DNA of 64,000 nucleotides from Micromonospora sediminicola (lineage in GTDB: Bacteria > Actinomycetota > Actinomycetes > Mycobacteriales > Micromonosporaceae). The stretch spans positions 799,001 to 863,000 of the forward strand of contig NZ_FLRH01000004.1 in the NCBI RefSeq assembly GCF_900089585.1. Reading direction: 5' to 3'. The notes below the pieces were generated by a model, which did not search any database, was not told the origin of the DNA, and saw only the letters and a list, made by a program, of their open reading frames with translations. The translations under genes were made by a program, and so were the position numbers. Shown here piece after piece: positions 26,992 to 37,988 of this stretch (the stretch's first letter is position 1; the number at the start of each line of letters is the position of its first letter).

Positions 26992-27629
26992 CGGACGCCC
27001 CGCCGCGCGAGCAGGAACGCCTGGGGCTGCCGCTCGCCGTCGACCGGCTCACGCAGGACCGTGGCCGTGACGACGAACCCGGCGGCGGCGAGCTGCGCGG
27101 ACAACCGCTGCGGCGGCAGCCAGTGCACGTCGTAGCTGACCCGGTGGCCGTACGCCCGCTCCCGCCGGTCGAGCCGGTCGCCGGCCTTGACGGCGAGCAG
27201 CAGGTGCCCGCCGGGCGCGAGCGCCCGGTGGAAGCCGGCGAACACCTCGGGCAGCAGCTCCGGCGGCAGGTGGATCACCGAGTACCAGGCGACCAGCCCG
27301 GCCAGCGACCCGTCCGCGGCGATCGGTTCGGTCATCGAGCCGACCGCGAAGCGCAGCTCCGGGTACGCCCGGCGGGCCACCGCCACCATGCCGGGCGAGA
27401 GGTCGACGCCGCTCACGTCGACCCCGAGGCGACGCAGGTGGGCGGTGACCCGGCCGGTGCCGCAGCCGACCTCCAGCACCGGCCGGTCCGGCCCGACCGT
27501 CTCGGCGAACGCGGCCAGCACGGCCCGGTCCAGCGGCGGCTCGACCACGTCGGGCAGCAGCCGCGCGTAGTCCTCGGCGACGGTGTCGTAGGCGGCCCGG
27601 GTCTCGGTCAGCCAGTGCGGTTCGGTCAC
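26988..27629 (-). CDS. Class I SAM-dependent methyltransferase
   Basis: A 213-residue small-molecule methyltransferase with the SAM-binding motif VLEVGCGTGRVTAHL (near 52-66), VSGVDLSPGMV and the post-motif LAPGGHLLLAVK. It starts TEPHWLTETRAAYDTVAEDYA, a common beginning of UbiE/ARMT-like enzymes. GTG 27629 is preferred over TTG 27638 because AGGG lies directly against the TTG. Substrate unknown. It overlaps asparaginase by 4 nt (coupled). Confidence 0.85.
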   Translation of the reverse strand: MTEPHWLTETRAAYDTVAEDYARLLPDVVEPPLDRAVLAAFAETVGPDRPVLEVGCGTGRVTAHLRRLGVDVSGVDLSPGMVAVARRAYPELRFAVGSMTEPIAADGSLAGLVAWYSVIHLPPELLPEVFAGFHRALAPGGHLLLAVKAGDRLDRRERAYGHRVSYDVHWLPPQRLSAQLAAAGFVVTATVLREPVDGERQPQAFLLARRGVR

Positions 27630-27731
27630 GACGGTCAACCCTAGTTCCCGCCTTTCGGTAGGCCCCCGACCACCCGGAGTTGATATTGACCGTCGTTGCT
27701 ACGGTCTCCCGCGACCGTCCAGAGAGGACCC

Positions 27732-28268
27732 ATGGTGAGATCGACCGCGATGATCCTGTGCGCCGGTGCGCTCGTGATGGCCACGAGCGGCTGTTCCGCC
27801 GACGAGACCGCCCTGCCGGACCAGCTCCGCGATCCGTGCGCGCTGCTCCCCGCCGACCTGCTGGGCCGGCTCGCGCCCGGCGCCCGGCCCAGCGCGTCGG
27901 CGAACCTCGGCGACCGCAGCGGCTCCCGGGAGTGCGCGGTCGACCTGACCAGCGGCACCTCGATGCGGGGTGATCTGGTGGTCACCGTGTCCGTCGACGC
28001 CGAGGGCATGTACGACGACGCGTGGCGGCAGGACCGGTGCGCGCGGATCGCCGCCGAGGAGACCACGGCGGGCCCCGGCGACAGGTCGTGCGCGGCGGTG
28101 CGCCCCTGGGACGGCGGCGAGACCCGGTTCGACGCCTGGGCCTGGCGCGGCGACCGCTACCAGGTGCGGGTCGCCTACCAGGTGGTGCAGCCCCAGACGC
28201 TGCCCCCCGACGCCGAGGCGGACCTGCGCGAGGTGCTCGACCAGGCGATCCGGTCCCTCCCCGACTGA
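27732..28268 (+). CDS. DUF3558-like lipoprotein
   Basis: A 178-residue lipoprotein: ATG 27732 with GAGAGGA upstream, signal sequence with lipobox ATSGC (Cys21), then DPCALLPADLLGRLAPGARP, ECAVDL and paired cysteines (RCARI, RSCAAV), the pattern of DUF3558-type actinobacterial lipoproteins. Predicted to sit on the outer face of the membrane. It stands alone, convergent with DUF2332 and separated from it by a long inverted repeat. Confidence 0.77.
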   Translation: MVRSTAMILCAGALVMATSGCSADETALPDQLRDPCALLPADLLGRLAPGARPSASANLGDRSGSRECAVDLTSGTSMRGDLVVTVSVDAEGMYDDAWRQDRCARIAAEETTAGPGDRSCAAVRPWDGGETRFDAWAWRGDRYQVRVAYQVVQPQTLPPDAEADLREVLDQAIRSLPD

Positions 28269-28273
28269 CCCCG

Positions 28274-28349
28274 CCACCCCGTCGATCATGAAGTTGGCCG
28301 GCCGATCCGTCCGTGTGTCGTGCCGCCACCTTCGTGATCGACGGGGTGG
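28274..28349. terminator. 24-bp inverted repeat, bidirectional terminator
   Basis: Arms 28274-28297 and 28326-28349 match at 22 of 24 positions and contain CCCCGTCGATCA and its complement around a 28-nt loop. It lies exactly between two convergent genes; a terminator or extragenic repeat is likely. Confidence 0.65.
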
Positions 28350-28353
28350 TGGG

Positions 28354-29289
28354 TCAGGCGAACCAGGTGGCTGCCTGGCCGTGGCCGCGGGTCCAGGCGA
28401 GCGGGCGGCCGTCCAGGGCGAGGACGTTGTGGAACCCGCCGGCCGGCGGCTCGGGCAGCGTGGTGTGCGGCAGCACGGCCGGGTCCTCGTTGGCGACCCA
28501 GTGCCCGGGCAGCGTCCCGACCAGCGCGGTGAAGGCCGCCCGGCGCGCCGGCGGCACCTGGTAGAGCACCGAGCTGTGGAAGACGACGAGCGTCGCGTCC
28601 GCCGGGGCGCGCGCCGCCAGCGCCGGCAGGTCGTCGACCAGGTCGCCCCGGAGCAGCAGCGGCGGATCGGACCCGGCGACCGCCGCCGCGGCGCGCAGCC
28701 GCTCCCGGCGGTGCCGGTGCTCCGGCCAGATCAACGCGTCCAGCCAGGCCAGGTCCGCCGGGTCGGTGACGTCGAGCGGGTTCACGTCCAGCCCGGCCCG
28801 CCACACCACCTCCGGTCGTCGCGCGGGCGGGGCGACCCCGGTGAGCACGCAGTCGAGCACAGGCTCCCCGTCGCCGACCAGCCGGTCGCCGTAGCGGTAG
28901 GCGTACCGGTCGGGGTAGAGGCACAGGCCGGCGGAGGCGCCCACCTCCAGCAGCGCCAACGGCTGCGGCAGTGCGGCGAGCACCGGTAGCAGCGCGGCGC
29001 ACCGGCCGGCCTCGTTCGTCTGCGTCGCCCGGACCCGCATCTGCGCCGCGATCTCCGGCCAGCCCGCCGACACGTACGCCCGGAACGCCGCCGGGTCGTC
29101 CACCGGCCCGCCGCCCAGCCGTACCACGCCGAACAGCAGATTCGGCTGGCGCTTGGCCGGCGGCAGCGTGTCGAGCAGGGCGAGCAGCTCCGCGTCGCGG
29201 GCCACCGCACGGGACAGGCGTTCGTACGCCGGGGACACGCCGCGCGCCTCGCGGTCGGCGAATGCCAGATAGATGTCGGCCGTGGTCAT
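28354..29289 (-). CDS. DUF2332 domain-containing protein
   Basis: This 311-residue protein starts DIYLAFADREARGVSPAYERLSRAVARD and contains LLFGVVRLGGGP, LLEVGASAGLCLYPDRYAYRYG (near 115-136) and TLVVFHSSVLYQVP, the hallmarks of DUF2332, whose ASAGL segment resembles a methyltransferase nucleotide loop. Activity is not known. ATG 29289 is chosen; the frame is open upstream but that region is repeat-rich and non-coding in character. Confidence 0.87.
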   Translation of the reverse strand: MTTADIYLAFADREARGVSPAYERLSRAVARDAELLALLDTLPPAKRQPNLLFGVVRLGGGPVDDPAAFRAYVSAGWPEIAAQMRVRATQTNEAGRCAALLPVLAALPQPLALLEVGASAGLCLYPDRYAYRYGDRLVGDGEPVLDCVLTGVAPPARRPEVVWRAGLDVNPLDVTDPADLAWLDALIWPEHRHRRERLRAAAAVAGSDPPLLLRGDLVDDLPALAARAPADATLVVFHSSVLYQVPPARRAAFTALVGTLPGHWVANEDPAVLPHTTLPEPPAGGFHNVLALDGRPLAWTRGHGQAATWFA

Positions 29290-29550
29290 CCCGCGAGCAT
29301 TCCAGTTCCCGGGCGTCGTGGTCTGTGACCGTCCACACCTGTTGCCGCTCCGGCCGTGGGGCCGAAGCCCTCCGGCACGACGGCCGGGACGCGTCGGCGC
29401 GGTTCTCCGCGTCGACCGGCAGCCGCGGCAGGAACCCCTCCGCGCGGTGCGCCCCCGTCCCGGGTCGGCCAGGCGCACGATCGGGCCGCGACCCGTCCGC
29501 GTACGCCAGCTGCCGGGTCGACCACGCACGATCGGCTCCGGCCCGCGACC

Positions 29551-29586
29551 CGTCCGCGTCATCACGTTCGTCCGCGTCATCACGTT
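29551..29586. repeat. 18-bp tandem duplication
   Basis: CGTCCGCGTCATCACGTT occurs twice in direct succession (29551-29568 and 29569-29586). Confidence 0.9.
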
Positions 29587-29778
29587 CGTCGGTGCCGAAC
29601 GACCGGGCCGGTTCGTCGGTGTCCGGGCACCTGAGTCGTTTCTGATATCAGCTCGACAGGCGACCACGGGTCACCATCCGCCTCGGCCGGACGAACCCCG
29701 GGCCATCGTGCCGGTCCCGGGAACCGGCGGACGATGGGCCGGACGATGGGCCGGACCACGGGGCGGACCGTGAGACGC

Positions 29779-29814
29779 CGCGAGCGCGGCAGGGAGATCC
29801 CTGCCGCGCTCGCG
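29779..29814 (-). terminator. Hairpin terminator of nrdJ
   Basis: A perfect 17-bp stem (29779-29795 with 29798-29814) lies 13 bp beyond the minus-strand nrdJ stop codon. Confidence 0.85.
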
Positions 29815-29827
29815 CCACGGTGGAGCG

Positions 29828-32692
<2,865 letters not shown>

Positions 32693-32762
32693 GCCCTCGC
32701 CCCCCTCGTCGGCACGGTCACCCACCGCGCCTCGTCTACAACCTGTCAGAAACTCGAAAATG

Positions 32763-33263
32763 TCAGCTGATCGCGCCGGCGGCCTCGGCCGCTCCGGCAC
32801 CGGCGCCCTCCCGGGCGCGCGCGGCGGACCGCAGCGTCTCGATCTCCCGCTCGAAGTCGGCGAGCGAGTCGAAGGACCGGTAGACGCTGGCGAACCGCAG
32901 GTAGGCCACCTCGTCCAGGTCACGCAACGGGCCGAGGATGGCAAGGCCCACGTCGTGGCTGGGGATCTCGGCGGCCCCCCTGGCGCGGACGGTCTCCTCG
33001 ACCTTCTGTGCCAGCAGCGCGATCGAGTCGTCGTCGACCGGCCGCCCCTGGCACGCCTTGCGCACCCCGCCGATGATCTTCGTGCGGCTGAACGGCTCGG
33101 TCACCCCGCTGCGCTTGACCACCGCGAGCACCGCCTCCTCGACGGTGGTGAACCGCTTGCCGCACTCCGGGCAGGACCGCCGCCGCCGGATGAGCTGGCC
33201 GTCGTCGGCCTCCCGCGAGTCGACCACCCGGGAGTCGGCGTGCCGGCAGTACGGACACCGCAT
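32763..33263 (-). CDS. nrdR: Transcriptional repressor NrdR
   Basis: This 166-residue protein has the N-terminal zinc ribbon MRCPYCRHADSRVVDSR...SCPECGKRFTT and an ATP-cone domain (KIIGGVRKACQGRPVDDDSI...). It senses dATP/ATP and represses ribonucleotide reductase genes. ATG 33263 lies 7 nt after GGAGGAGG. Its own promoter region holds a NrdR-box-like dyad, consistent with autoregulation of nrdRJ. An Ala/Gly-rich tail (AREGAGAGAAEAAGAIS) extends the C-terminus beyond the conserved domain. Confidence 0.95.
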   Translation of the reverse strand: MRCPYCRHADSRVVDSREADDGQLIRRRRSCPECGKRFTTVEEAVLAVVKRSGVTEPFSRTKIIGGVRKACQGRPVDDDSIALLAQKVEETVRARGAAEIPSHDVGLAILGPLRDLDEVAYLRFASVYRSFDSLADFEREIETLRSAARAREGAGAGAAEAAGAIS

Positions 33264-33421
33264 CGCCCGACCTCCTCCATCGACCACGGGCGCACCCACC
33301 GACCCCCGGGCACGCGTCGACACGGCGGAGCCATCGGTCGATGACCGTCGCCGGGTGCGCGATGCGGGAGTGCGTTCGGTAGTTGAACCCAACCTGTAGG
33401 CAACTTACGCCCATGTGACTA

Positions 33422-33434
33422 CTACATCTAGGGG
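33422..33434 (-). promoter_or_regulatory. NrdR-box-like dyad
   Basis: CTACATCTAG is an 8/10 palindrome matching the NrdR consensus CwAtATaTwG at all but two positions. It lies over the predicted nrdRJ transcription start. Only one convincing box was found, whereas NrdR usually binds two. Confidence 0.45.
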
Positions 33435-33437
33435 TTG

Positions 33438-33466
33438 ACCGTATGTCGTCCCACTAGCGAGGTCAA
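33438..33466 (-). promoter_or_regulatory. Sigma-70-type promoter of nrdRJ
   Basis: On the minus strand TTGACC (33461-33466) and TACGGT (33438-33443) are separated by 17 nt, giving a start near 33431 that overlaps the NrdR-box-like dyad. Confidence 0.55.
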
Positions 33467-33566
33467 GTTGGCCGGCGTGTTCGGCGCGTCATCAGGATCA
33501 CGTCCGCCGCGACCTCGCCGAGGAGCCCAACGGCGGGCACCCGCCCCCGGTCACGGGCCGCCGGGA

Positions 33567-33582
33567 TAGAACATCCGTTCGA
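33567..33582 (+). promoter_or_regulatory. SOS box 1 upstream of lexA
   Basis: TAGAACATCCGTTCGA matches the actinobacterial LexA consensus TCGAACAnnTGTTCGA at all but two of its defined positions. Confidence 0.65.
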
Positions 33583-33600
33583 GTGCGACGTACCATTTAT

Positions 33601-33616
33601 CAGAACAGCCGTTCGG
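33601..33616 (+). promoter_or_regulatory. SOS box 2 upstream of lexA
   Basis: CAGAACAGCCGTTCGG is a second, weaker match placed 34 bp (about three helical turns) after box 1. Confidence 0.55.
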
Positions 33617-33751
33617 AAATCCAGGATTTCGACGCGACACGCCGACACCACGTCGTACAGATGTTTGAAAATGGCCGATCTCACCTATACGGTCAGATCC
33701 ACACGCACCACGAGCCGACGAGGCACCCAGCGCCGACCAGGGAGGACGGAC

Positions 33752-34534
33752 GTGACCGAGGACCGGGCCAGCCGGCAGAAGAACCCGCAGCCGATCGACG
33801 GGGCGGGGCCGCCGGCGACCCGTCGCCCCCGCACCGCTCGCAGCCGCGCCGCCCAGCCGGCGGTGCGACCGGTGACGCCGGTGGTCAGCAGCTTCCCCGA
33901 CCCGGCGACGGTCGACCTGACCGCCCGGCAGCGCCGGATCCTGGAGTTCATCCGCACCTGGGTGGAGCGCCACGGCTACCCGCCGAGCGTGCGTGAGATC
34001 GGCGAGGCGGTCGGCCTGGTCTCCCCGTCCAGCGTCGCGTACCAGCTCAAGGAGCTGGAGAAGAAGGGCTTCCTGCGCCGCGACCCGAACCGGCCGCGCG
34101 CCGTCGACGTCCGCGCGCCGAGCGACGCCGACGACGAGGCCGCCCGCGCCCAGCGCCCCGCCCCGGCGTACGTGCCGATGCTGGGCCGGATCGCCGCCGG
34201 TGGGCCGATCCTCGCCGAGCAGGCGGTGGAGGACATCTTCCCCCTCCCCCGCGAGCTGGTCGGTGAGGGCGAGGTCTTCATGCTCCAGGTCAAGGGCGAC
34301 TCGATGCTCGACGCGGCGATCTGCGACGGCGACTGGGTGGTCGTCCGCCAGCAGCCCAACGCCGAGGTGGGTGACATCGTGGCGGCCATGCTCGACGGCG
34401 AGGCGACGGTGAAGACCTACCGGCGACGGGACGGCCACGTCTGGCTGATGCCGCAGAACCCCGCGTTCGACCCGATCCCCGGTGACGACGCCACCATCAT
34501 GGGCCGCGTGGTCGCGGTGCTGCGCCGGATCTGA
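33752..34534 (+). CDS. lexA: LexA SOS repressor
   Basis: This 260-residue repressor has a disordered N-terminal extension of about 50 residues, a winged helix (LTARQRRILEFIRTWVERHG; PPSVREIGEAVGLVSPSSVAYQL), the Ala149-Gly150 self-cleavage site in GRIAAGGPI, catalytic Ser184 (KGDSMLD) and Lys221 (ATVKTYRR). RecA filaments trigger its cleavage. GTG 33752 has GGAGG 6 nt upstream. Two SOS boxes sit about 140-185 bp upstream, indicating autoregulation. The other half of the circuit, recA, is at 57281-58330. Confidence 0.95.
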   Translation: MTEDRASRQKNPQPIDGAGPPATRRPRTARSRAAQPAVRPVTPVVSSFPDPATVDLTARQRRILEFIRTWVERHGYPPSVREIGEAVGLVSPSSVAYQLKELEKKGFLRRDPNRPRAVDVRAPSDADDEAARAQRPAPAYVPMLGRIAAGGPILAEQAVEDIFPLPRELVGEGEVFMLQVKGDSMLDAAICDGDWVVVRQQPNAEVGDIVAAMLDGEATVKTYRRRDGHVWLMPQNPAFDPIPGDDATIMGRVVAVLRRI

Positions 34535-34543
34535 CGCGCCGAC

Positions 34544-34583
34544 GAGAGGAGGGGGCGACCGGCACCGGTCACCCCCTCCTCTC
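34544..34583. terminator. Hairpin terminator of lexA
   Basis: A 19-bp stem with one mismatch (34544-34562 with 34565-34583) lies between convergent lexA and the membrane-anchored propeller gene. Confidence 0.78.
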
Positions 34584-34595
34584 ACGTCCGTCGTC

Positions 34596-36272
34596 TCAGT
34601 AGCGGTCGCCCCGGTAGTCCCGGCTGCCCGAGACGGGCCCGTACTGGCCGCCCCGGTCGTCGCGACGGCCGCCGCGCGGATCCCGCGGGTCCGGCTCACG
34701 ACGCGGCGGCTCGGCCCGGCCACCCGGCCGACCCCCACCGCCCGGCGGCTGCCCGCGGCGCCCCGCGCTGTCCGGCCCGGGGCCGTAGCCGCCCCGGCCG
34801 CCGCCCTGACCCGGGCCGCCGGGCCCGCCACCGCCGTAGACCCCACCGCCGGGGCCGGGCCGGGCCCCGTTGGCGCCACCGGCCGGCCGGCCGCCACCGC
34901 CGTAGACCCCGCCGCCCTGCGGACGGCCACCCTGCTGCCCGCCGTAGACGCCGCCGCCCGGGGGCCGGCCACCGCCGTAGACCCCGCCGGCCGGTGGGCG
35001 TTCGCCGTTCGCGGCGCCGCCGTAGACGCCACCGCCCTGGCCACCGCCGTAGACGCCGCCGCGCGGCGGCGCGTCGGGCCGGCTGCCGGACGGGAAGCCG
35101 TTGTTCACCGGGAACTCGCCGCTGCGCTCGGGCTCGTCGGCCGCCTCGGCGGGCGCCGGCTTGCGCCGCGCCCGCAGGATGCCGAAGACACCCGCGCCGA
35201 CCAGCAGCGCGCCGAGCACCCCGACCGCGGCGATCAGGTACGTGATCTCGTCGAGCGAGAGCCCTTCGAGCCAGGACTTCTGGGCGGCCGCCTTGGTCTC
35301 GACCTTGCCGCCGTTGGGCAGCGCCTCCACGCCGGTGGTGGCCGGCGTGTAGCCGAGGATGTCGATCGGGTCGGACGGGTCCAGCGACCCGCCGTCGGAG
35401 ACGGTGACGAACGACTTCCCGTCGGGGGTGTAGGAGATGGCCTCGCCGAACGGGTCGGCGAGCGGGGTGACCCGGGGCTTGCCGGAGGTGAGCGCCTTGA
35501 CGATGTCACCGCCGGTCACGTCGAACTCGAACGCGTCGGCGTACGTGCGCAGCACCACCCGGGCGCCGTCCGGCGACCGGGCCGCGCCGGTGACCAGCGC
35601 GCGCCCCGGCGAACCGAGCTTGTTCTCGGTGTTCGTCCGGGGGAGCGTGACCTCGCCGACCTTCTTCATCGGGATCGGTTCGGTGTCGGGGCCCGCCTTC
35701 AGTTTCACCGTCGGCGTGAAGATCTCCGACTTGCCGGAGAGTTCCTTCGTGATCACCAGCGGCAGGTTGTCGTCGCCGATGAGCAGCGCCTCGGCGTCGT
35801 GCGGCTCCTTGCCCGGGTAGCTGAGTCGGTGCAGCACCGGCTGCTTGGCGCCGCTGATCGGCATCGTCCAGACCGCGACGCGCTCCCGCCGGGTCTTCTT
35901 CTCGACGTTGTCGCCGGTGTCGGCGATCCAGAGCGTCTTGCGGTCCGGCCCGAGGGCCAGGTCCTCGGTGTCGAAGGGGCCGTCGCCGGAGTAGCGGACC
36001 GGATCCTTGTCGATCTTGCACTTGGCGTCGAGGTAGAAGACCCGCTTGCGACTGTCGTCCTCGGTGCCGTCGTTGACGACGACGTAGCCGTTGGCGGTGG
36101 CGACCAGGCCGGACAGCTCGCGCAGACGCTCGTCGGTGACCGTGCACTTCTTCTTGGGAGCCGCGGCCAGCACCGGGGCCGCGGCGGGGGCCGCCGGGGC
36201 CGGCCCGGCCGGCGCCACTACCGCGCCGACCAGGCCGAGCGCGAGCGTGACCGAGGAGACAACGTGCCGCAT
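34596..36272 (-). CDS. Membrane-anchored beta-propeller-like protein with Gly-rich tail
   Basis: This 558-residue protein has a signal sequence (MRHVVSSVTLALGLVGAVVAPAG), an extracytoplasmic domain of about 330 residues with propeller-like segments (LSGLVATANGYVVVNDG, DTEDLALGPDRKTLWIADTGDN, DAEALLIGDDNLPLVITKE, GEAISYTPDGKSFVTVSDGG), one transmembrane helix near 365-390 (ITYLIAAVGVLGALLVGAGVFG) and a cytoplasmic tail of about 150 residues made of GGVYGGG repeats and Arg/Pro/Gly-rich sequence. The family is known to me only as an actinobacterial hypothetical next to hflX/lexA. Function unknown; a surface or wall-associated role is inferred from topology. Confidence 0.78.
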   Translation of the reverse strand: MRHVVSSVTLALGLVGAVVAPAGPAPAAPAAAPVLAAAPKKKCTVTDERLRELSGLVATANGYVVVNDGTEDDSRKRVFYLDAKCKIDKDPVRYSGDGPFDTEDLALGPDRKTLWIADTGDNVEKKTRRERVAVWTMPISGAKQPVLHRLSYPGKEPHDAEALLIGDDNLPLVITKELSGKSEIFTPTVKLKAGPDTEPIPMKKVGEVTLPRTNTENKLGSPGRALVTGAARSPDGARVVLRTYADAFEFDVTGGDIVKALTSGKPRVTPLADPFGEAISYTPDGKSFVTVSDGGSLDPSDPIDILGYTPATTGVEALPNGGKVETKAAAQKSWLEGLSLDEITYLIAAVGVLGALLVGAGVFGILRARRKPAPAEAADEPERSGEFPVNNGFPSGSRPDAPPRGGVYGGGQGGGVYGGAANGERPPAGGVYGGGRPPGGGVYGGQQGGRPQGGGVYGGGGRPAGGANGARPGPGGGVYGGGGPGGPGQGGGRGGYGPGPDSAGRRGQPPGGGGRPGGRAEPPRREPDPRDPRGGRRDDRGGQYGPVSGSRDYRGDRY

Positions 36273-36322
36273 GGCGCTCAGTGTCGCACGACCCGGGTTT
36301 CGGGCGGGTGACGCCGGACGGC

Positions 36323-37789
36323 TCACCGCCCGGCGCCCACCCGCTCCTCGCTGGTGAGCCGGTCCCCCGCGCGGTACGGGGCCAGCTCGGCGGCGAGCGC
36401 CTGCCCCACCCGCACGTGCAGCAGCGTGCCCTCGGGCAGGTGCGCGGTGCTCAGCACCTCACCCTGCCGGTGCACCCGGGCAACCAGGTCACCCCGGTCG
36501 TACGGGAGCACCGCCCGGACCTCGACGGCCGGCCGGGGCAGGCGGCGCTCGATCGCCTCGCGCAGCTCGTCGACCCCGCGCCCGGTGTGCGCCGAGACGA
36601 ACACCGCCTCCGGCCAGAGCCGCTTGAGCCGCAGCATCGTCTCCTCGTCGGTGGCGTCGGTCTTGTTGACCGCCAGCAGTTCCGGCAGCCGGTCGGCGCC
36701 CACCTCGGCGAGCACCTCGCGGACCGCCCGGACCTGCTCCTCCGGATCCGGGTGGGTGCCGTCGACCACGTGCACCACCAGGTCGGCGTCGCCGACCTCC
36801 TCCAGCGTCGAGCGGAACGCCTCGACGATCTGGTGCGGCAGGTGCCGGACGAACCCGACCGTGTCGGAGAGCGTGTAGAGCCGCCCGTCGGAGGTGGTCG
36901 CCCGGCGGGTGGTCGGGTCCAGCGTGGCGAACAGCGCGTTCTCCACCAGCACGCCCGCCCCGGTGAGGCGGTTGAGCAGGCTGGACTTGCCGGCGTTGGT
37001 GTAGCCGGCGATGGCCACCGCCGGCACCGCGTTACGGGACCGCCGGGCGCGCTTGGTCTGGCGTACGGTGGTCATGCTCTTGATCTCGCGGCGCAGCCGC
37101 GCGATGCGGTGCCGGATCCGACGCCGGTCGGTCTCCAGCTTGGTCTCACCGGGACCACGCAGGCCCACGCCGCCGCCGGCGCCGCCGCCGCGACCGCTAC
37201 CACCGGTCTGCCGGGAGAGCGTCTCACCCCAACCACGCAGGCGCGGCAGCAGGTATTCGAGCTGGGCCAGCTCGACCTGCGCCTTGCCCTCCTTGCTCTT
37301 GGCGTGCTGGGCGAAGATGTCGAGGATCAGGGCGGTGCGGTCGACCACCTTGACCTTGGTGCGCTGCTCGAGGTTACGAAGCTGCGACGGGGACAGCTCA
37401 CCGTCGCAGATGACCGTGTCGGCGCCGGTGGCGAGCACCACCGCGCCCAGGTCGTCGACCTTGCCCCGACCGATGTAGGTCGCCGGGTCGGGTCGGTTGC
37501 GGCGCTGGATCAGCCCCTCGAGCACCTGCGAGCCGGCCGTCTCGGCCAGCGCCGCCAGCTCGGTGAGGCTGTTGTCGGCGTCGGACTGGGTGCCCTCGGT
37601 CCAGACCCCCACCAGGACGACCCGCTCCAGCCGCAGCTGGCGGTATTCGACCTCGGTGATGTCGGTCAGCTCGGTGGAGAGGCCGGGGACCCGCCGCAGC
37701 GCCTGCCGCTCCGACAGCTCGTACTCGCCGGTGGTGGCGTCGAGCGCGTCGTCCTCGTAGGGGTGGAAGGTCTCCTGCTGCTCGCGCAA
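36323..37789 (-). CDS. hflX: Ribosome-associated GTPase HflX
   Basis: HflX rescues or splits stalled ribosomes. The 488-residue protein has the N-terminal ATP-binding HflX domain, a Gly-rich linker (GGSGRGGGAGGGVGLRGPGETKLE) and the G domain: GYTNAGKSSLLNRL (G1), DTVGFVRHLP (G3), AVNKTD (G4). I choose TTG 37789 because AGGAGA lies 6 nt upstream; an ATG at 37816 in the same frame is preceded only by a small hairpin and no ribosome binding site. Conserved neighbour of lexA and dapF in actinobacteria. Confidence 0.93.
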   Translation of the reverse strand: MREQQETFHPYEDDALDATTGEYELSERQALRRVPGLSTELTDITEVEYRQLRLERVVLVGVWTEGTQSDADNSLTELAALAETAGSQVLEGLIQRRNRPDPATYIGRGKVDDLGAVVLATGADTVICDGELSPSQLRNLEQRTKVKVVDRTALILDIFAQHAKSKEGKAQVELAQLEYLLPRLRGWGETLSRQTGGSGRGGGAGGGVGLRGPGETKLETDRRRIRHRIARLRREIKSMTTVRQTKRARRSRNAVPAVAIAGYTNAGKSSLLNRLTGAGVLVENALFATLDPTTRRATTSDGRLYTLSDTVGFVRHLPHQIVEAFRSTLEEVGDADLVVHVVDGTHPDPEEQVRAVREVLAEVGADRLPELLAVNKTDATDEETMLRLKRLWPEAVFVSAHTGRGVDELREAIERRLPRPAVEVRAVLPYDRGDLVARVHRQGEVLSTAHLPEGTLLHVRVGQALAAELAPYRAGDRLTSEERVGAGR

Positions 37790-37988
37790 ACTGCGTCTCC
37801 TGTCCGTTATGTGCATCGCCGAGAATTTTCGGCGCGTGACAGCAATCCTGACATGTGACAACGCGGGACGCACCCGTGTTATGCCCGTGGCGCTACCCAC
37901 CGGTAGCGGGGCCGGATGCCGGCCGACCTGGCCGGGCGGGTAGAAATGCCAGTCGAGCCGCTCAGCGTCGACGGAGGAGTGTTTTCTC

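Larger units (their letters stand above)
29290..29827. other. Intergenic region with short tandem duplications, 538 bp
   Basis: No gene can be supported here. The region contains a long-range duplication (GATCGG...GCGACCCGTCCGCGT at about 29479-29501 and 29530-29558), an 18-bp tandem duplication at 29551-29586, a 12-bp duplication at 29729-29752 and the nrdJ terminator at 29779-29814. Open frames across it give low-complexity Arg/Pro/Gly-rich peptides. Confidence 0.6.
33264..33751. other. nrdR-lexA divergent control region, 488 bp
   Basis: It contains the minus-strand nrdRJ promoter (33438-33466) with a NrdR-box-like dyad, two SOS boxes for lexA, and a possible lexA promoter TTTGAA-N16-TATACG (33664-33691) 61 bp before the lexA GTG. 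Local AT content is higher than in the flanking genes. Confidence 0.6.

Noticed and set aside
29290..29667. N-terminal extension of the DUF2332 protein
   Set aside because: The extension is low-complexity, made partly of duplicated DNA, and the conserved family start coincides with ATG 29289.
32693..32762. Cobalamin riboswitch before nrdJ
   Set aside because: The gap is only 70 bp and lacks a B12-box-like sequence; nrdJ is cotranscribed with nrdR.
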